64,000 bases of DNA from assembly GCF_003385955.1 (NCBI RefSeq), contig NZ_QRDW01000001.1, positions 541,893 to 605,892 of the forward strand. The letters run 5' to 3'. Below, piece by piece: positions 9,501 to 17,408 of this stretch. Source of the DNA: Aestuariispira insulae. GTDB lineage: Bacteria; Pseudomonadota; Alphaproteobacteria; UBA8366; Aestuariispiraceae. Each line of letters starts with the position of its first letter. Within the stretch, counting starts at the first letter, position 1. The position numbers and the translations under genes are program-made. Below the pieces are notes generated by a model that was not told where the DNA came from, did not search any database, and was given only the letters and a program-made list of their open reading frames with translations.

Positions 9501-9871
9501 TCTGGGGCAAGCGCTGCGTCCAATTGAAACGCGGCGCGCAATATAGCGGAAGATTGATCCGGATCCGGCGACAGTCGGTGAAAGGCGTGGCTGAAACCGT
9601 AAAAGCGACCAACGCTATATTTAACAAAGTCACTGCGCGCAAAGCCATCTGTCTGACGCCGCAAACCGTCAAGATACCGGTTCAGCTCATTTTCCTTGGT
9701 GTTGCGAATATTGGCCAGCCGATCCAGTGCATTATTTTCCGAATTGGCCGCCATCATGCTGAGGAAAGCTCCCGCTATGATGACACATGGAAAAAAGCTC
9801 AAGGCGAAAAAAGCTAAATAGAGTTTCCTCCGGAAGTCGAATTTTGTTGGCAAAGCTGCCACCCCCGTCAT
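6503..9871 (-). CDS. chiS: ChiS-like hybrid sensor kinase with C-terminal DNA-binding domain
   Basis: A 1122-residue inner-membrane one-protein regulator. In order: TM1 (about 17-40), periplasmic sensor region (41-344), TM2 (345-364), HAMP (365-417), coiled coil, HisKA with phospho-His458 in SHELRTP, HATPase (N577, DTGPGIA 604-610, GSGLGL 634-639), receiver (Asp761, Lys813), coiled coil and a PAS-like segment (about 860-965), then a C-terminal domain of about 150 residues with SGIWRAYLD, TRTLDKYL and PRWRDVL. Size, order and the C-terminal motifs match Vibrio ChiS, whose C-terminal domain binds chitin-utilisation promoters and whose periplasmic part is held by the chitin-binding protein. A GTG at codon 4 is an alternative start. 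It is divergent from the porin and transporter genes. Confidence 0.85.
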   Translation of the reverse strand: MTGVAALPTKFDFRRKLYLAFFALSFFPCVIIAGAFLSMMAANSENNALDRLANIRNTKENELNRYLDGLRRQTDGFARSDFVKYSVGRFYGFSHAFHRLSPDPDQSSAILRAAFQLDAALAPDEAAASVHEYLSVHDRFHAGFAGILETSDFDNLYLVDRTARVVYAAEKDGYFSKDLTEPALADSILGKCYRRVMAMTQMTPDLNDVYVYMDYAGLEQGQAAIIGRPIVRHGSVEGVALYQLPQTPFDQLFKVPKENQLGTRIYAVGSEGRIRGGLPDTNQIESPIAKAAFEGKTGRIEAESFDGDLAFAAFTRFQRDDLDWALIVEQKRVDAMAESLSLRNSVFLIIGAMILGILGGTAYLARSFTAPLKNLTAVSEGLSRGELELPIRDLGRQDELGQLARAFSSMRDSIREQIGLIRQKNAELKEKVQLIESQNLELQNADRMKDDFLAATSHELRTPVNGIVGIAQTMLDGIAGDMTDGQARQLSLVIASGQRLSRLIDDLLDLNSIREGRFRVDLQSIDVHVLMQHVVSLINHTRPASNVEITLVMDEELPPVLADPARLEQVLFNLIGNALKYTIRGRVSVEVRKDGGRVAIAVHDTGPGIANQDMERIFEPFVQLENVSTRRRQGSGLGLTISRQIVQFFGSELHVGSTKGLGASFGFSLAIAGSPAENLIPEQLDQMVPQIMFTEEEIDVLPTLQQGKGRARILIVDDEPVNLQALHNTLQLAGYQVQVASEGRSALDQIQDDPPDVVVLDVMMPDLSGFDVARMIRQDFDLTELPILMLTARSRSQDMREGLASGANDYLTKPFDKDVLLARLENLLGVRQASRKAKENERLSAEIAKREKAEEALRASRRSLFRVLEESTMPVLLAAENRVIHYSNPAAETWLGADSNNLEGSLLDQLTRSEIILDQSSDDSGPREIELSLENGLSRHASLFRFGEDEGSGFAVVALNGWASGQGGNGTEQRKVEALLGTAASAMADQKGRLVEEIRTLEPELDMVADRWVPTDELDYRRAIVAVMTTALDCWASACGKGKVELAEESGIWRAYLDRSTYQTRTLDKYLLVETMPKQPRWRDVLRTGEFVLRAGLEEEDRRLLTAQLSELKRHLRQRRQV

Positions 9872-10346
9872 TTCCCTGTTGATGCCGGTCCCGTTCTTTG
9901 CCGGTCATTTTTATCATTTCGAACATTAGCAGACGAAACCGTCAAACTTCTAACGTCAAAAGCGTAAAAATCGCCAAATTCGCCGAACCGTTGTTGACCC
10001 CGCCGCGCTAACACGCCTCTCATTGCTTAGACGCAAACCTTTCGGGTCTGCGATCAAGAAGCGCGATGGAGCCGGAAAAGGCCCGTTTTCCAAAAAAGGA
10101 AATTGCGCTGACAGGGATATTCACTTTTGGGAGGAATAGATGACTTCAGCAAAAACACCCTGACCCGGGCTTGAGAGGGGACATTCATTGTCTTGGCCGC
10201 GGGAACAAACGGGACCGGCCATACGGGATATGAATACAACTTCCAACTGACCGAAAACATGCATTGAACCAACCGCGAGACAAGTTCTCGCCACGTTTCT
10301 GCATGACCGAATTTTGACACCTGCCCTAACTGATTGGGAGGAACGT
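9872..10346. promoter_or_regulatory. Divergent regulatory region between chiS and the porin gene
   Basis: 475 bases without a long gene. It holds two inverted repeats: TGGCCG/CGGCCA (10194-10221, 16-base spacer) and GCGAGA-CAAGT-TCTCGC (10275-10291), the second 56 bases before the porin ATG. A strong ribosome binding site GGGAGGAAT precedes a seven-codon reading frame MTSAKTP (10140-10163). I see no convincing -35/-10 pair. Probable binding area for the ChiS-like regulator; this is inference. Confidence 0.4.
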
Positions 10347-11726
10347 ATGTATATTGCCTATACCAAATCAACCTTGCTCGCCGGAACCGCCCTTGCGATG
10401 CTGGCAGCATCCGCAATCGCCCCGGCTCAGGCCGATGAAGCGACCATCGCCCCCTTGTGGGAAGACAGTCACCTGAACGCAACCCTGTATTACTGGCAGC
10501 GCACCCGTGATCGCCGGGCCTCTGCCAACGGAAATTACGAAGCCAACCTTGATCATGTAACCTTAAATGCCGCGCTCGACTTCAATTCGGGCTATGCCGC
10601 TGACGCCTTCGGTTTTGACGCCGGGATTTTCGGCGCGACCGATCTTGCCAACAGCAAGGAAGGCAACGGCCATGAAATGTCCTTCCACGGCACACGCATC
10701 ACCGGCAGAACCTATGACAAGGAAGCCTCGGGGCTGAGCATCTACAAGGCCCACGGGAAATTCAAGCATGAGGAAGAAGATTGGTCCGTCAAAGCAAAGG
10801 CCGGTCTGCAACAGATGAATGCCGGCACGCTTGGTGTCAACTGGTCCTATCTGCCCGGCACCTATCGCGGGGTTCAGTTTGACGGGACGGCCGGGAATTT
10901 CTCATTCAACTACGGCATTGCGGACCAGTATAAGGCACCCTGGTTCAAACGCACCGCGGAATTCCGCGACCGCAATAGCAAGATCATCGATTACCTGCAT
11001 AGTGCAGGCGTCAAATATCAGTTTGACGATGGACCGCTTCTCGAAGCCGGGTTCGGGCAGGCTGAAGGGTTCATGAACAGCTACCTGGCGAAGGTTTCGC
11101 AGGGGTTTGATGTTCTCGACAATTCCCGGCTGTCCTTGAGCTATCAGTTCTACGGCATGGATGATCATGCGGACGATCGCAGCTCCAACGATGTTTATAA
11201 CGGGTTGGCATGGACCCAGGCTGCAACAGCCGCTCTGGATTATGGCAACTGGAATTTCAGAACCGAGTTTACCTGGGTTAAGGCGGAAGGTGCCTACGGC
11301 TATTTTCTGCCGCGTATGACTCCAAGCTACGGTTCCTCCCAGGGCCGCTTCGACATTTGGTGGGATTCCCGGTCTGACTGGAACCATGACAATGAAAAAG
11401 CGATTTTCTTCGGGGCCACCTATGACATGAAGGATCTGGATGCACCGGGATGGAAAGTCGGGGCATCTTACGCCTATGGCTGGGACCTCAAAGGCTGGGG
11501 TGGCAACTTTGACGCACCCGTAAAAACCGGGGCCAAGGAATCCGCCTATAACTTCGATGTGATGTACACCGTTCAGGACGGCCGTTTCAAAGGCACACTC
11601 TTCAAGATGCATTACACCAACTACGACAACCAGTCCGGCGAACCTTCCTGGACCAACTACGGCAACCTGTTCCAGGACGAGCGGGATGTGAAATTCCAGG
11701 TCATCGTACCAATCGAGATTTTCTAA
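10347..11726 (+). CDS. OprD-type outer-membrane porin, probable chitoporin
   Basis: 459 residues; the start at 10347 follows GGGAGG with a 7-base gap (an upstream ATG at 10314 has no site). A signal peptide runs to about residue 29 (APAQA), followed by alternating amphipathic beta strands rich in Tyr/Trp/Gly and a C-terminal VIVPIEIF strand ending in Phe, the outer-membrane signature. The sequence pattern fits the OprD superfamily, which includes the chitooligosaccharide porin ChiP. Position between the ChiS-like regulator and the oligomer-binding protein supports uptake of chitooligosaccharides across the outer membrane. Substrate is inferred from context. Confidence 0.82.
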   Translation: MYIAYTKSTLLAGTALAMLAASAIAPAQADEATIAPLWEDSHLNATLYYWQRTRDRRASANGNYEANLDHVTLNAALDFNSGYAADAFGFDAGIFGATDLANSKEGNGHEMSFHGTRITGRTYDKEASGLSIYKAHGKFKHEEEDWSVKAKAGLQQMNAGTLGVNWSYLPGTYRGVQFDGTAGNFSFNYGIADQYKAPWFKRTAEFRDRNSKIIDYLHSAGVKYQFDDGPLLEAGFGQAEGFMNSYLAKVSQGFDVLDNSRLSLSYQFYGMDDHADDRSSNDVYNGLAWTQAATAALDYGNWNFRTEFTWVKAEGAYGYFLPRMTPSYGSSQGRFDIWWDSRSDWNHDNEKAIFFGATYDMKDLDAPGWKVGASYAYGWDLKGWGGNFDAPVKTGAKESAYNFDVMYTVQDGRFKGTLFKMHYTNYDNQSGEPSWTNYGNLFQDERDVKFQVIVPIEIF

Positions 11727-11736
11727 CAGGCAGGAA

Positions 11737-11787
11737 GAAGGGTGCAAAACCGTTAATTATTACGATTTTGACGTCTTTGCACCCTTC
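11737..11787. repeat. Perfect 12-base inverted repeat between porin and binding-protein genes
   Basis: GAAGGGTGCAAA (11737-11748) and TTTGCACCCTTC (11776-11787) flank a 27-base AT-rich spacer. No T run follows, so it is not a standard terminator. It may protect the 3' end of the porin mRNA or be a regulator site. Confidence 0.6.
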
Positions 11788-11879
11788 ACAATCCATCGCC
11801 TCGCAGTCGACAAAGTATGAGCAACCCAATTGCGCCCCCTGTCCCAAAACATGATAGGGTCGGCCAAGGAGAAAGAAAA

Positions 11880-13583
11880 ATGACGAACAGGAAGACTCCC
11901 TTTAAACAGAAATGGTCCGGCGTCGCACTCGCCGCCCTTGGAACCGCGCTGGTTTCCCTTGCCTCTACCATGCCGGCCAAGGCCGATACAGACGGCAAGG
12001 TAACATTGACCGCCGTAGCCCAGCTGACTCAAAGCTTCGTTCGCAACTTCAACCCGTTCAATGAAACGACGAGGCTGCACAGCACACGACATTTCATCTA
12101 TGAACCGCTGGCGATTTTCAATGAGATGAAGGACGGTCAGCCTGAATTCCGCCTGGCCGAGAGCTTTCAATACTCAGACGACCTGAGCTCTGTCACCTTC
12201 AAATTGCGCGAAGGTGTCAAATGGTCCGACGGCGAGGATTTCAATGCCGATGACGTGCTCTACACGTTTCGCCTGGTGCGTGAAAACAAGGCGCTTGACC
12301 TGCGCAGCATCTGGGAAGTGATCAGCGAAGTTCGCAAGATAGACGACCATACGGTCGAATTTACCCTGGCAGCTCCAGACACCACGGCAGCCATCGAGTT
12401 GGTGAGGGTCTATATCGTTCCGGAACATGTCTGGAGCAAGGTGGACGATCCCGTGTCATTCGCCAATGAAAATCCCGTCGGCACTGGCCCGATGACTCAG
12501 GTCGACCGTTTCACCGAACAGGTGTATGTACAATGTGCCAACCCGCATTACTGGGACAAGGCAAACCTGGAAATCGACTGCATGCGCTTTCCGCAGCTGG
12601 CCACCAATGACCAGTTGCTGGCGGCCGCGAAGAAAGGTGACCTGGACTGGTTCGGTGCCTTCATTCCCGATATCGAGAAGACCTTTGTTGATGCGGATCC
12701 CGCTCACCATAAATACTGGTTCCCGGCGGGTCCGACAGTTGCCTTGAACATCAATTTCCAGTCCCCCAACGACAATAACCGCAAAGCCTTTTCCAACGTC
12801 AATTTCCGCCGCGCGGTCAGCATGTCCATGGATCGTCAGGCCATGGTCGATATCGCCGGTTACGGCTATCCCAGCCCCAATGAATATGCCAGCGGTGTCG
12901 GCCGGGCATTTGACAGCTGGGCTAGCCAGGATGTGGAACAAAAGTTTGGAAAATTCGCCCGCTACAATCCCGCCGATGCCCGCAAGCTGCTGGCTGCAGG
13001 CGGTTTCAAGGATGCCGATGGAGATGGCTTCATTGACAATCCCGATGGCAGCCCGATCACGTTCGACATCATCGTGCCGAACGGCTGGACCGACTGGGTC
13101 AATACCTGCCAACTGGCAGCGGAAGGTCTGAATGCAATCGGCATCAATGCCAAGATCAGCACACCGGATGCCTCTGTCTGGCGTCAGAAACTGATTAATG
13201 GCGAATATGATATCGGCATCAACGCCTATTTTGCCGGCGTCACCCCCTATCGTCAGTTCAATACCGCATTCCATTCCAGCTATACCGGCAAGAGCCGCTT
13301 TGCCGCGACCCGGTTTATGAATGACAGCCTGGATAAGGCATTGGATCAGTATAAGCTGACCGCCAATCGTGACGAGCAGCGCAAGGCATTGCATCAGGTC
13401 CAGGCCATTGTCGCCGAAAACCAGGCTTATGTGCCGCTGTTCAACAACCCGACCTGGTACGAATATAATTCCCAGCGGTTCGACGGCTGGTTCAGTGCCG
13501 ATAACCCGGCGGCGAAGCCTGAAGTCTTTGCTGGCAACCCGTCACGTCTCCTTCACCTTCTCTCTCTAAAACCGCGCTCGTAA
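11880..13583 (+). CDS. ABC transporter periplasmic binding protein, family 5 (chitooligosaccharide-binding type)
   Basis: A 567-residue solute-binding protein of the DppA/OppA fold. The start at 11880 has AAGGAG eight bases upstream. An N-terminal signal peptide ends around PAKADT (about residue 36). The core shows the family segments GVKWSDGEDFNADDVLYTFR and the later NVNFRRAVSMSMDR. Chitin-binding protein of the Vibrio diacetylchitobiose operon belongs to this family and has similar length; it binds chitooligosaccharides and also restrains ChiS. The neighbouring porin, GH20 and ChiS-like kinase make the same role likely here, but peptides cannot be excluded from sequence alone. A terminator after it suggests higher expression than the permeases. 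Confidence 0.83.
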   Translation: MTNRKTPFKQKWSGVALAALGTALVSLASTMPAKADTDGKVTLTAVAQLTQSFVRNFNPFNETTRLHSTRHFIYEPLAIFNEMKDGQPEFRLAESFQYSDDLSSVTFKLREGVKWSDGEDFNADDVLYTFRLVRENKALDLRSIWEVISEVRKIDDHTVEFTLAAPDTTAAIELVRVYIVPEHVWSKVDDPVSFANENPVGTGPMTQVDRFTEQVYVQCANPHYWDKANLEIDCMRFPQLATNDQLLAAAKKGDLDWFGAFIPDIEKTFVDADPAHHKYWFPAGPTVALNINFQSPNDNNRKAFSNVNFRRAVSMSMDRQAMVDIAGYGYPSPNEYASGVGRAFDSWASQDVEQKFGKFARYNPADARKLLAAGGFKDADGDGFIDNPDGSPITFDIIVPNGWTDWVNTCQLAAEGLNAIGINAKISTPDASVWRQKLINGEYDIGINAYFAGVTPYRQFNTAFHSSYTGKSRFAATRFMNDSLDKALDQYKLTANRDEQRKALHQVQAIVAENQAYVPLFNNPTWYEYNSQRFDGWFSADNPAAKPEVFAGNPSRLLHLLSLKPRS

Positions 13584-13592
13584 CGCGGGCCT

Positions 13593-13643
13593 GGGCCGCC
13601 CGATATCCCCTAGCTTCCTTGTGAGGGCGGCCCCTTTTTTTTT
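13593..13643 (+). terminator. Intra-operon terminator/attenuator after the binding-protein gene
   Basis: The 9-base arms GGGCCGCCC (13593-13601) and GGGCGGCCC (13625-13633) are followed by C and nine T. It precedes the permease ribosome binding site by few bases, so partial readthrough is expected to feed the downstream genes. Confidence 0.85.
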
Positions 13644-13661
13644 CTGATTTCCGGAGGAGTC

Positions 13662-14639
13662 ATGGGATTTCTACTGAGGCGCGTTCTTTTTTATCTAGTT
13701 GCATTTCTCTGCGCCGCCACCTTCAATTTTTCCATTCCCCGCATGATGCCGGGCGACCCGATCGCAATGATGTTTTCCCAGGCGGGTACCACCCTGCCGC
13801 TCGAAAGTCTCGATGCGCTGCGTGCCACATTCGGTTTCATTGATGCTCCGCTTTTCACCCAATATCTGCATTATCTCAAAAGCGTATTCACCGGTGACCT
13901 TGGCCTTTCGATCAAGTTTTTCCCGCTGAGCGTCAATGAGGTTATCGGACGGGCCTTGCCCTGGACCTTGTTCCTGGTCGGCCTGTCTACCCTGATGGCC
14001 TTTGCGATCGGCTCCTGGCTTGGCATCCGTTCCGCCTGGCGGCGGGGCGGACGCGTTGACCGGATCGCCACGCCGACTTCCCTGGTCCTGCAATCCGTGC
14101 CGCCCGTGGTCGTGGCGTTGATCTTCCTTTACGGCCTTTCTGTTGCCCTGGATCTCTTCCCGTCGGGATATGCCTACTCCCCCGATCTCGATCCGTCCTT
14201 TTCCTGGGCTTTCATCGCCAGCGTGGCCGAACATGCGGTTCTGCCGGTGATTTCCCTGACGCTGGTCCAAGTCGGCGGCTATTTGATCACCATGCGGAAT
14301 AATATGATCAACCTGCTGGGCGAGGATTTCATCACCATGGGTCGTGCAAAGGGCCTTTCCGATGCCCGGCTGCGGTACAATTACGCCGCCAGAAACGCCC
14401 TGCTGCCCAGCATCACCAGCTTTGCCATGACGTTAGGCATCGTCTTGGGCGGATCACTGATCACCGAGATTGTCTTTAACTATCCAGGCCTCGGCTATGT
14501 CTTGTTCCAGGGCATCCTGGCTCGTGACTATCCCCTGATCCAGGGCCAGTTGATGATTATGACCGCCGCCATGCTGAGCGCGAATTTCATCGCCGATGTC
14601 TTGTATGTCTATCTCGATCCCAGGCTCCGGAAGGCTTGA
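13662..14639 (+). CDS. ABC transporter permease, DppB/OppB type
   Basis: 325 residues with about six membrane helices, an N-terminal periplasmic loop after TM1 and the cytoplasmic EAA-type loop around GRAKGLSDARLRYNYAARNA, which docks with the ATPases. It forms the transmembrane channel with the 14645 permease. GGAGGAG lies just before the ATG. It is the first gene after the intra-operon terminator and is followed after 5 bases by its partner. Confidence 0.9.
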   Translation: MGFLLRRVLFYLVAFLCAATFNFSIPRMMPGDPIAMMFSQAGTTLPLESLDALRATFGFIDAPLFTQYLHYLKSVFTGDLGLSIKFFPLSVNEVIGRALPWTLFLVGLSTLMAFAIGSWLGIRSAWRRGGRVDRIATPTSLVLQSVPPVVVALIFLYGLSVALDLFPSGYAYSPDLDPSFSWAFIASVAEHAVLPVISLTLVQVGGYLITMRNNMINLLGEDFITMGRAKGLSDARLRYNYAARNALLPSITSFAMTLGIVLGGSLITEIVFNYPGLGYVLFQGILARDYPLIQGQLMIMTAAMLSANFIADVLYVYLDPRLRKA

Positions 14640-14644
14640 GTTCC

Positions 14645-15607
14645 ATGAATAATATCACCCGAAGCTTTCTTTCAAATCCGCGCGCCTTGGTCGGCCTGGC
14701 GATTGTGCTGTTTTTCATGCTGATCGCGCTTTGTGCACCGATCCTCTCCGATCATGGCCCCAATGATCGGGTTGCACGGCCTCATCAACCGCCCAACACC
14801 GAGCAAATCATGGGCAGCACGCGCATGGGCCGGGATGTGTTCACCCAACTGGTTCATGGCACACAGACATCCCTGTTGGTTGGGTTTCTCGCCGGTTTCA
14901 TCGTCACCGCCGTTGGCACATTGGTCGGTATCACCGCCGGATATTTCGGTGGAAAAGTGGATGAGTTTCTCAATTTCCTGACCAATATCGTGCTGGTGAT
15001 CCCCAACCTGCCGCTCCTGATGGTATTGGCAGCCTTTATTGGCGAGGCAAGCCCGATGGTGATCGCATTCATCATCGGCATTACCTCATGGGGCTGGGGG
15101 GCCAGGGTCACGCGGGCGCAGACGCTTTCCCTGCGCCAACGCGATTACATCCAGGCCAGCGAACTGATTGGCGAATCCTCCTGGCGCATCATCCTGGTGG
15201 AATTGATGCCCAACCTGCTTTCCATTATCGGCTTCAACTTTATCGGTTCCGTGATTTACACCGTCATCACCGAAGCCACACTCGAATTCCTGGGCCTCGG
15301 AGATCCCTCTGCCGTTTCCTGGGGGGTCATGCTCTATCACGCACAGACATCATCAGCGATCAGCGTCGGGGCATGGTGGGAGATCCTGGCCCCGTGCGCG
15401 GCACTGGCCCTGTTCGGTGCCGGTCTGTCGCAGTTGAATTTCGCAATAGACGAAATTGCCAACCCGCGCTTACGCACGCTGGGCCGGTTGAAACGCTACC
15501 AGAAAAGACTGGCGGGTGATCCGGAAGACAAACCGCCCGTAAATGCCGCTGCAATGGCAGCCGCCACCCGCAATGACACCGTTTTGCAAAAGGAGGGGTC
15601 CAAATGA
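14645..15607 (+). CDS. ABC transporter permease, DppC/OppC type
   Basis: 320 residues when started at the ATG 14645 (GGAAGG ten bases upstream); a TTG at 14636 overlapping the previous stop is the alternative. The N-terminal cytoplasmic segment, TM1, the periplasmic loop with the family motif GSTRMGRDVFTQLVHGTQTS, and the core TM helices with EAA loop (TLSLRQRDYIQASELIG) are typical of DppC. It pairs with the 13662 permease. Its stop overlaps the ATPase start (ATGA), indicating translational coupling. Confidence 0.9.
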   Translation: MNNITRSFLSNPRALVGLAIVLFFMLIALCAPILSDHGPNDRVARPHQPPNTEQIMGSTRMGRDVFTQLVHGTQTSLLVGFLAGFIVTAVGTLVGITAGYFGGKVDEFLNFLTNIVLVIPNLPLLMVLAAFIGEASPMVIAFIIGITSWGWGARVTRAQTLSLRQRDYIQASELIGESSWRIILVELMPNLLSIIGFNFIGSVIYTVITEATLEFLGLGDPSAVSWGVMLYHAQTSSAISVGAWWEILAPCAALALFGAGLSQLNFAIDEIANPRLRTLGRLKRYQKRLAGDPEDKPPVNAAAMAAATRNDTVLQKEGSK

Positions 15608-16452
15608 ACGGGCAGATGACCGACAGTTTTCCGCGTCCCATCCTCTCAGTTCGGGATCTCTGCGTGGATTATGTAACTGATGCCGCGGATTTCCGGGCTG
15701 TCGACCATGTCAGTTTTGATATTCAGCCAGGTGAAATCTTCGGTCTGGCCGGGGAATCTGGTTGCGGAAAAAGCACTATTGCCTATGCGGTTACCCGATT
15801 GCATCAGCCCCCTGCCCTGATTTCCAAGGGCAGCATTCATCTGGAAGGACAGGATATCTTGGCGCTGGACGAGAAGGCGCTGTGCCAATGGCGTTGGCGC
15901 GAGGTGAGCATGGTTTTCCAGAATGCCATGACCGCACTCAACCCGGTCATCACCGTCGCGGAGCAGTTCCGCGATGTATTCCGGGCCCACACCAATATGC
16001 GCCGGGCAGAAATCAAAGAACGGTCGTGCCATCTCATGGATCTGGTCGGCATTCCCCCGGAGAGGCTCAATGATTTCCCACATCAGTTTTCCGGAGGCAT
16101 GCGTCAGCGCATTGCCATCGCCATCGCGCTGGCGTTGGAACCGAAGCTGATCGTCATGGACGAACCGACCACAGCACTTGACGTGGTCGTTCAGCAGGAG
16201 ATCCTCTCCGAAGTTATGCGCTTGCGTGAACAACTTGGCTTTTCGGTGCTCTTCATCACCCATGACCTGACTTTGATGTCGCAGTTTTGCGAACGGATCG
16301 GGGTCATGCTGCAGGGCCGCCTGGTAGAGCTGAATACAGCTCATGCCATCAGCACAGCGCCGGAACATGACTATACCGCCAGCCTCTGGCGGTCGATCCC
16401 GCCCCTGCGCCCCTCCCTGGAACGGCAAAAAGAAATGGAAGTATTGTTATGA
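15604..16452 (+). CDS. ABC transporter ATP-binding protein, DppD/OppD type
   Basis: 282 residues. Walker A GESGCGKST, signature FSGGMRQR, Walker B LIVMDEPTTALD and H-loop FITHDL are intact, so it should hydrolyse ATP for import. At 282 residues it is about 40 shorter than usual OppD proteins, because the C-terminal oligopeptide/dipeptide domain is reduced and lacks its usual cysteine cluster. Both ends overlap neighbours by four bases (ATGA), so it is coupled to the permease and to the second ATPase. Confidence 0.9.
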   Translation: MNGQMTDSFPRPILSVRDLCVDYVTDAADFRAVDHVSFDIQPGEIFGLAGESGCGKSTIAYAVTRLHQPPALISKGSIHLEGQDILALDEKALCQWRWREVSMVFQNAMTALNPVITVAEQFRDVFRAHTNMRRAEIKERSCHLMDLVGIPPERLNDFPHQFSGGMRQRIAIAIALALEPKLIVMDEPTTALDVVVQQEILSEVMRLREQLGFSVLFITHDLTLMSQFCERIGVMLQGRLVELNTAHAISTAPEHDYTASLWRSIPPLRPSLERQKEMEVLL

Positions 16453-17405
16453 CCGGTATGGCAGACGAGCATATGTCCAAACCCGATTTTGGCCAGGATG
16501 GTTTTTTCGCCGTACAGGGCCTGAGCAAGACCTTCACCAAAAAATCCTGGTTCCAGCCGGCATCCCATATTCATGCATTGCGCAATGTTTCCCTGGCCTT
16601 GTCGCCCGGCCGTGCCATGGCCCTGGTCGGTGAATCCGGTTCCGGCAAAAGTACCTGTGCCAAAGTCATGGCCGGGATTTACGGCCCCAGCGAAGGCCGG
16701 GTGGTTTATCGCGGACGCAATCTGATTGCCGGCAAACGCCGGGCCGATCGGAAAGTGCTTTCCAGCGCGATCCAGATGGTGTTTCAGGATCCTTTCGCCG
16801 CCTTGAACCCGGCTCATACCATTGAACATCATCTAAAGCGGCCGATCCGGCTGCATGGACTGGAACAAAGTGGCCTGGATCAAAAGGACCGCATCAGCGA
16901 GTTATTGGAACTGGTCCAGCTGGATCCGGAGATCACCCGGCGGAAATACCCCCATGAGCTGAGCGGTGGTCAGCGCCAGCGAATCAACATCGCCCGGGCA
17001 CTGGCGGTTGGAGCCGAGGTGATCATTGCGGATGAGCCCACCTCCATGTTGGATGTCTCAATCCGCCTCGACATTCTGAAACTGCTTAAGCAGCTCAAGG
17101 AAGAAAAGAATATCGCCCTGCTCTATATCACCCATGATATCGCAACCGCCCGCTATGTGGCGGAGGAAACCGCAGTAATCTATGCCGGCCAATTGGTGGA
17201 ATGGGGTCCCACGGCAGCGGTTATTGACGACCCGCAACACCCCTATACCCAATTGTTACTGGCTGCTGTGCCGCAAGCAGGTGTGCCCTTCAATCAGTCC
17301 GGTGACCGGAGCAATGGCGACAGGGTCAGAGCCGCAGCAGCACTGGACAATGACCGGATTATTGAGATTTCCCCCGGTCATTTTGTCCGTGACTGCAGGA
17401 TTTGA
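16449..17405 (+). CDS. ABC transporter ATP-binding protein, DppF/OppF type
   Basis: 318 residues with Walker A GESGSGKST, signature LSGGQRQR, Walker B EVIIADEPTSMLD and H-loop YITHDIA. It is the second ATPase of the heterodimeric importer. The start overlaps the previous stop as ATGA. The C-terminal segment with DDPQHPYTQLLLAAVP is the common end of this family. The GNAT gene follows after three bases. Confidence 0.9.
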   Translation: MTGMADEHMSKPDFGQDGFFAVQGLSKTFTKKSWFQPASHIHALRNVSLALSPGRAMALVGESGSGKSTCAKVMAGIYGPSEGRVVYRGRNLIAGKRRADRKVLSSAIQMVFQDPFAALNPAHTIEHHLKRPIRLHGLEQSGLDQKDRISELLELVQLDPEITRRKYPHELSGGQRQRINIARALAVGAEVIIADEPTSMLDVSIRLDILKLLKQLKEEKNIALLYITHDIATARYVAEETAVIYAGQLVEWGPTAAVIDDPQHPYTQLLLAAVPQAGVPFNQSGDRSNGDRVRAAAALDNDRIIEISPGHFVRDCRI

Positions 17406-17408
17406 GCC

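Noticed and set aside
12456-13394. 312-residue open frame opposite the binding-protein gene
   Set aside because: Antisense shadow of a strongly supported gene; low-complexity Ile/Gly composition.
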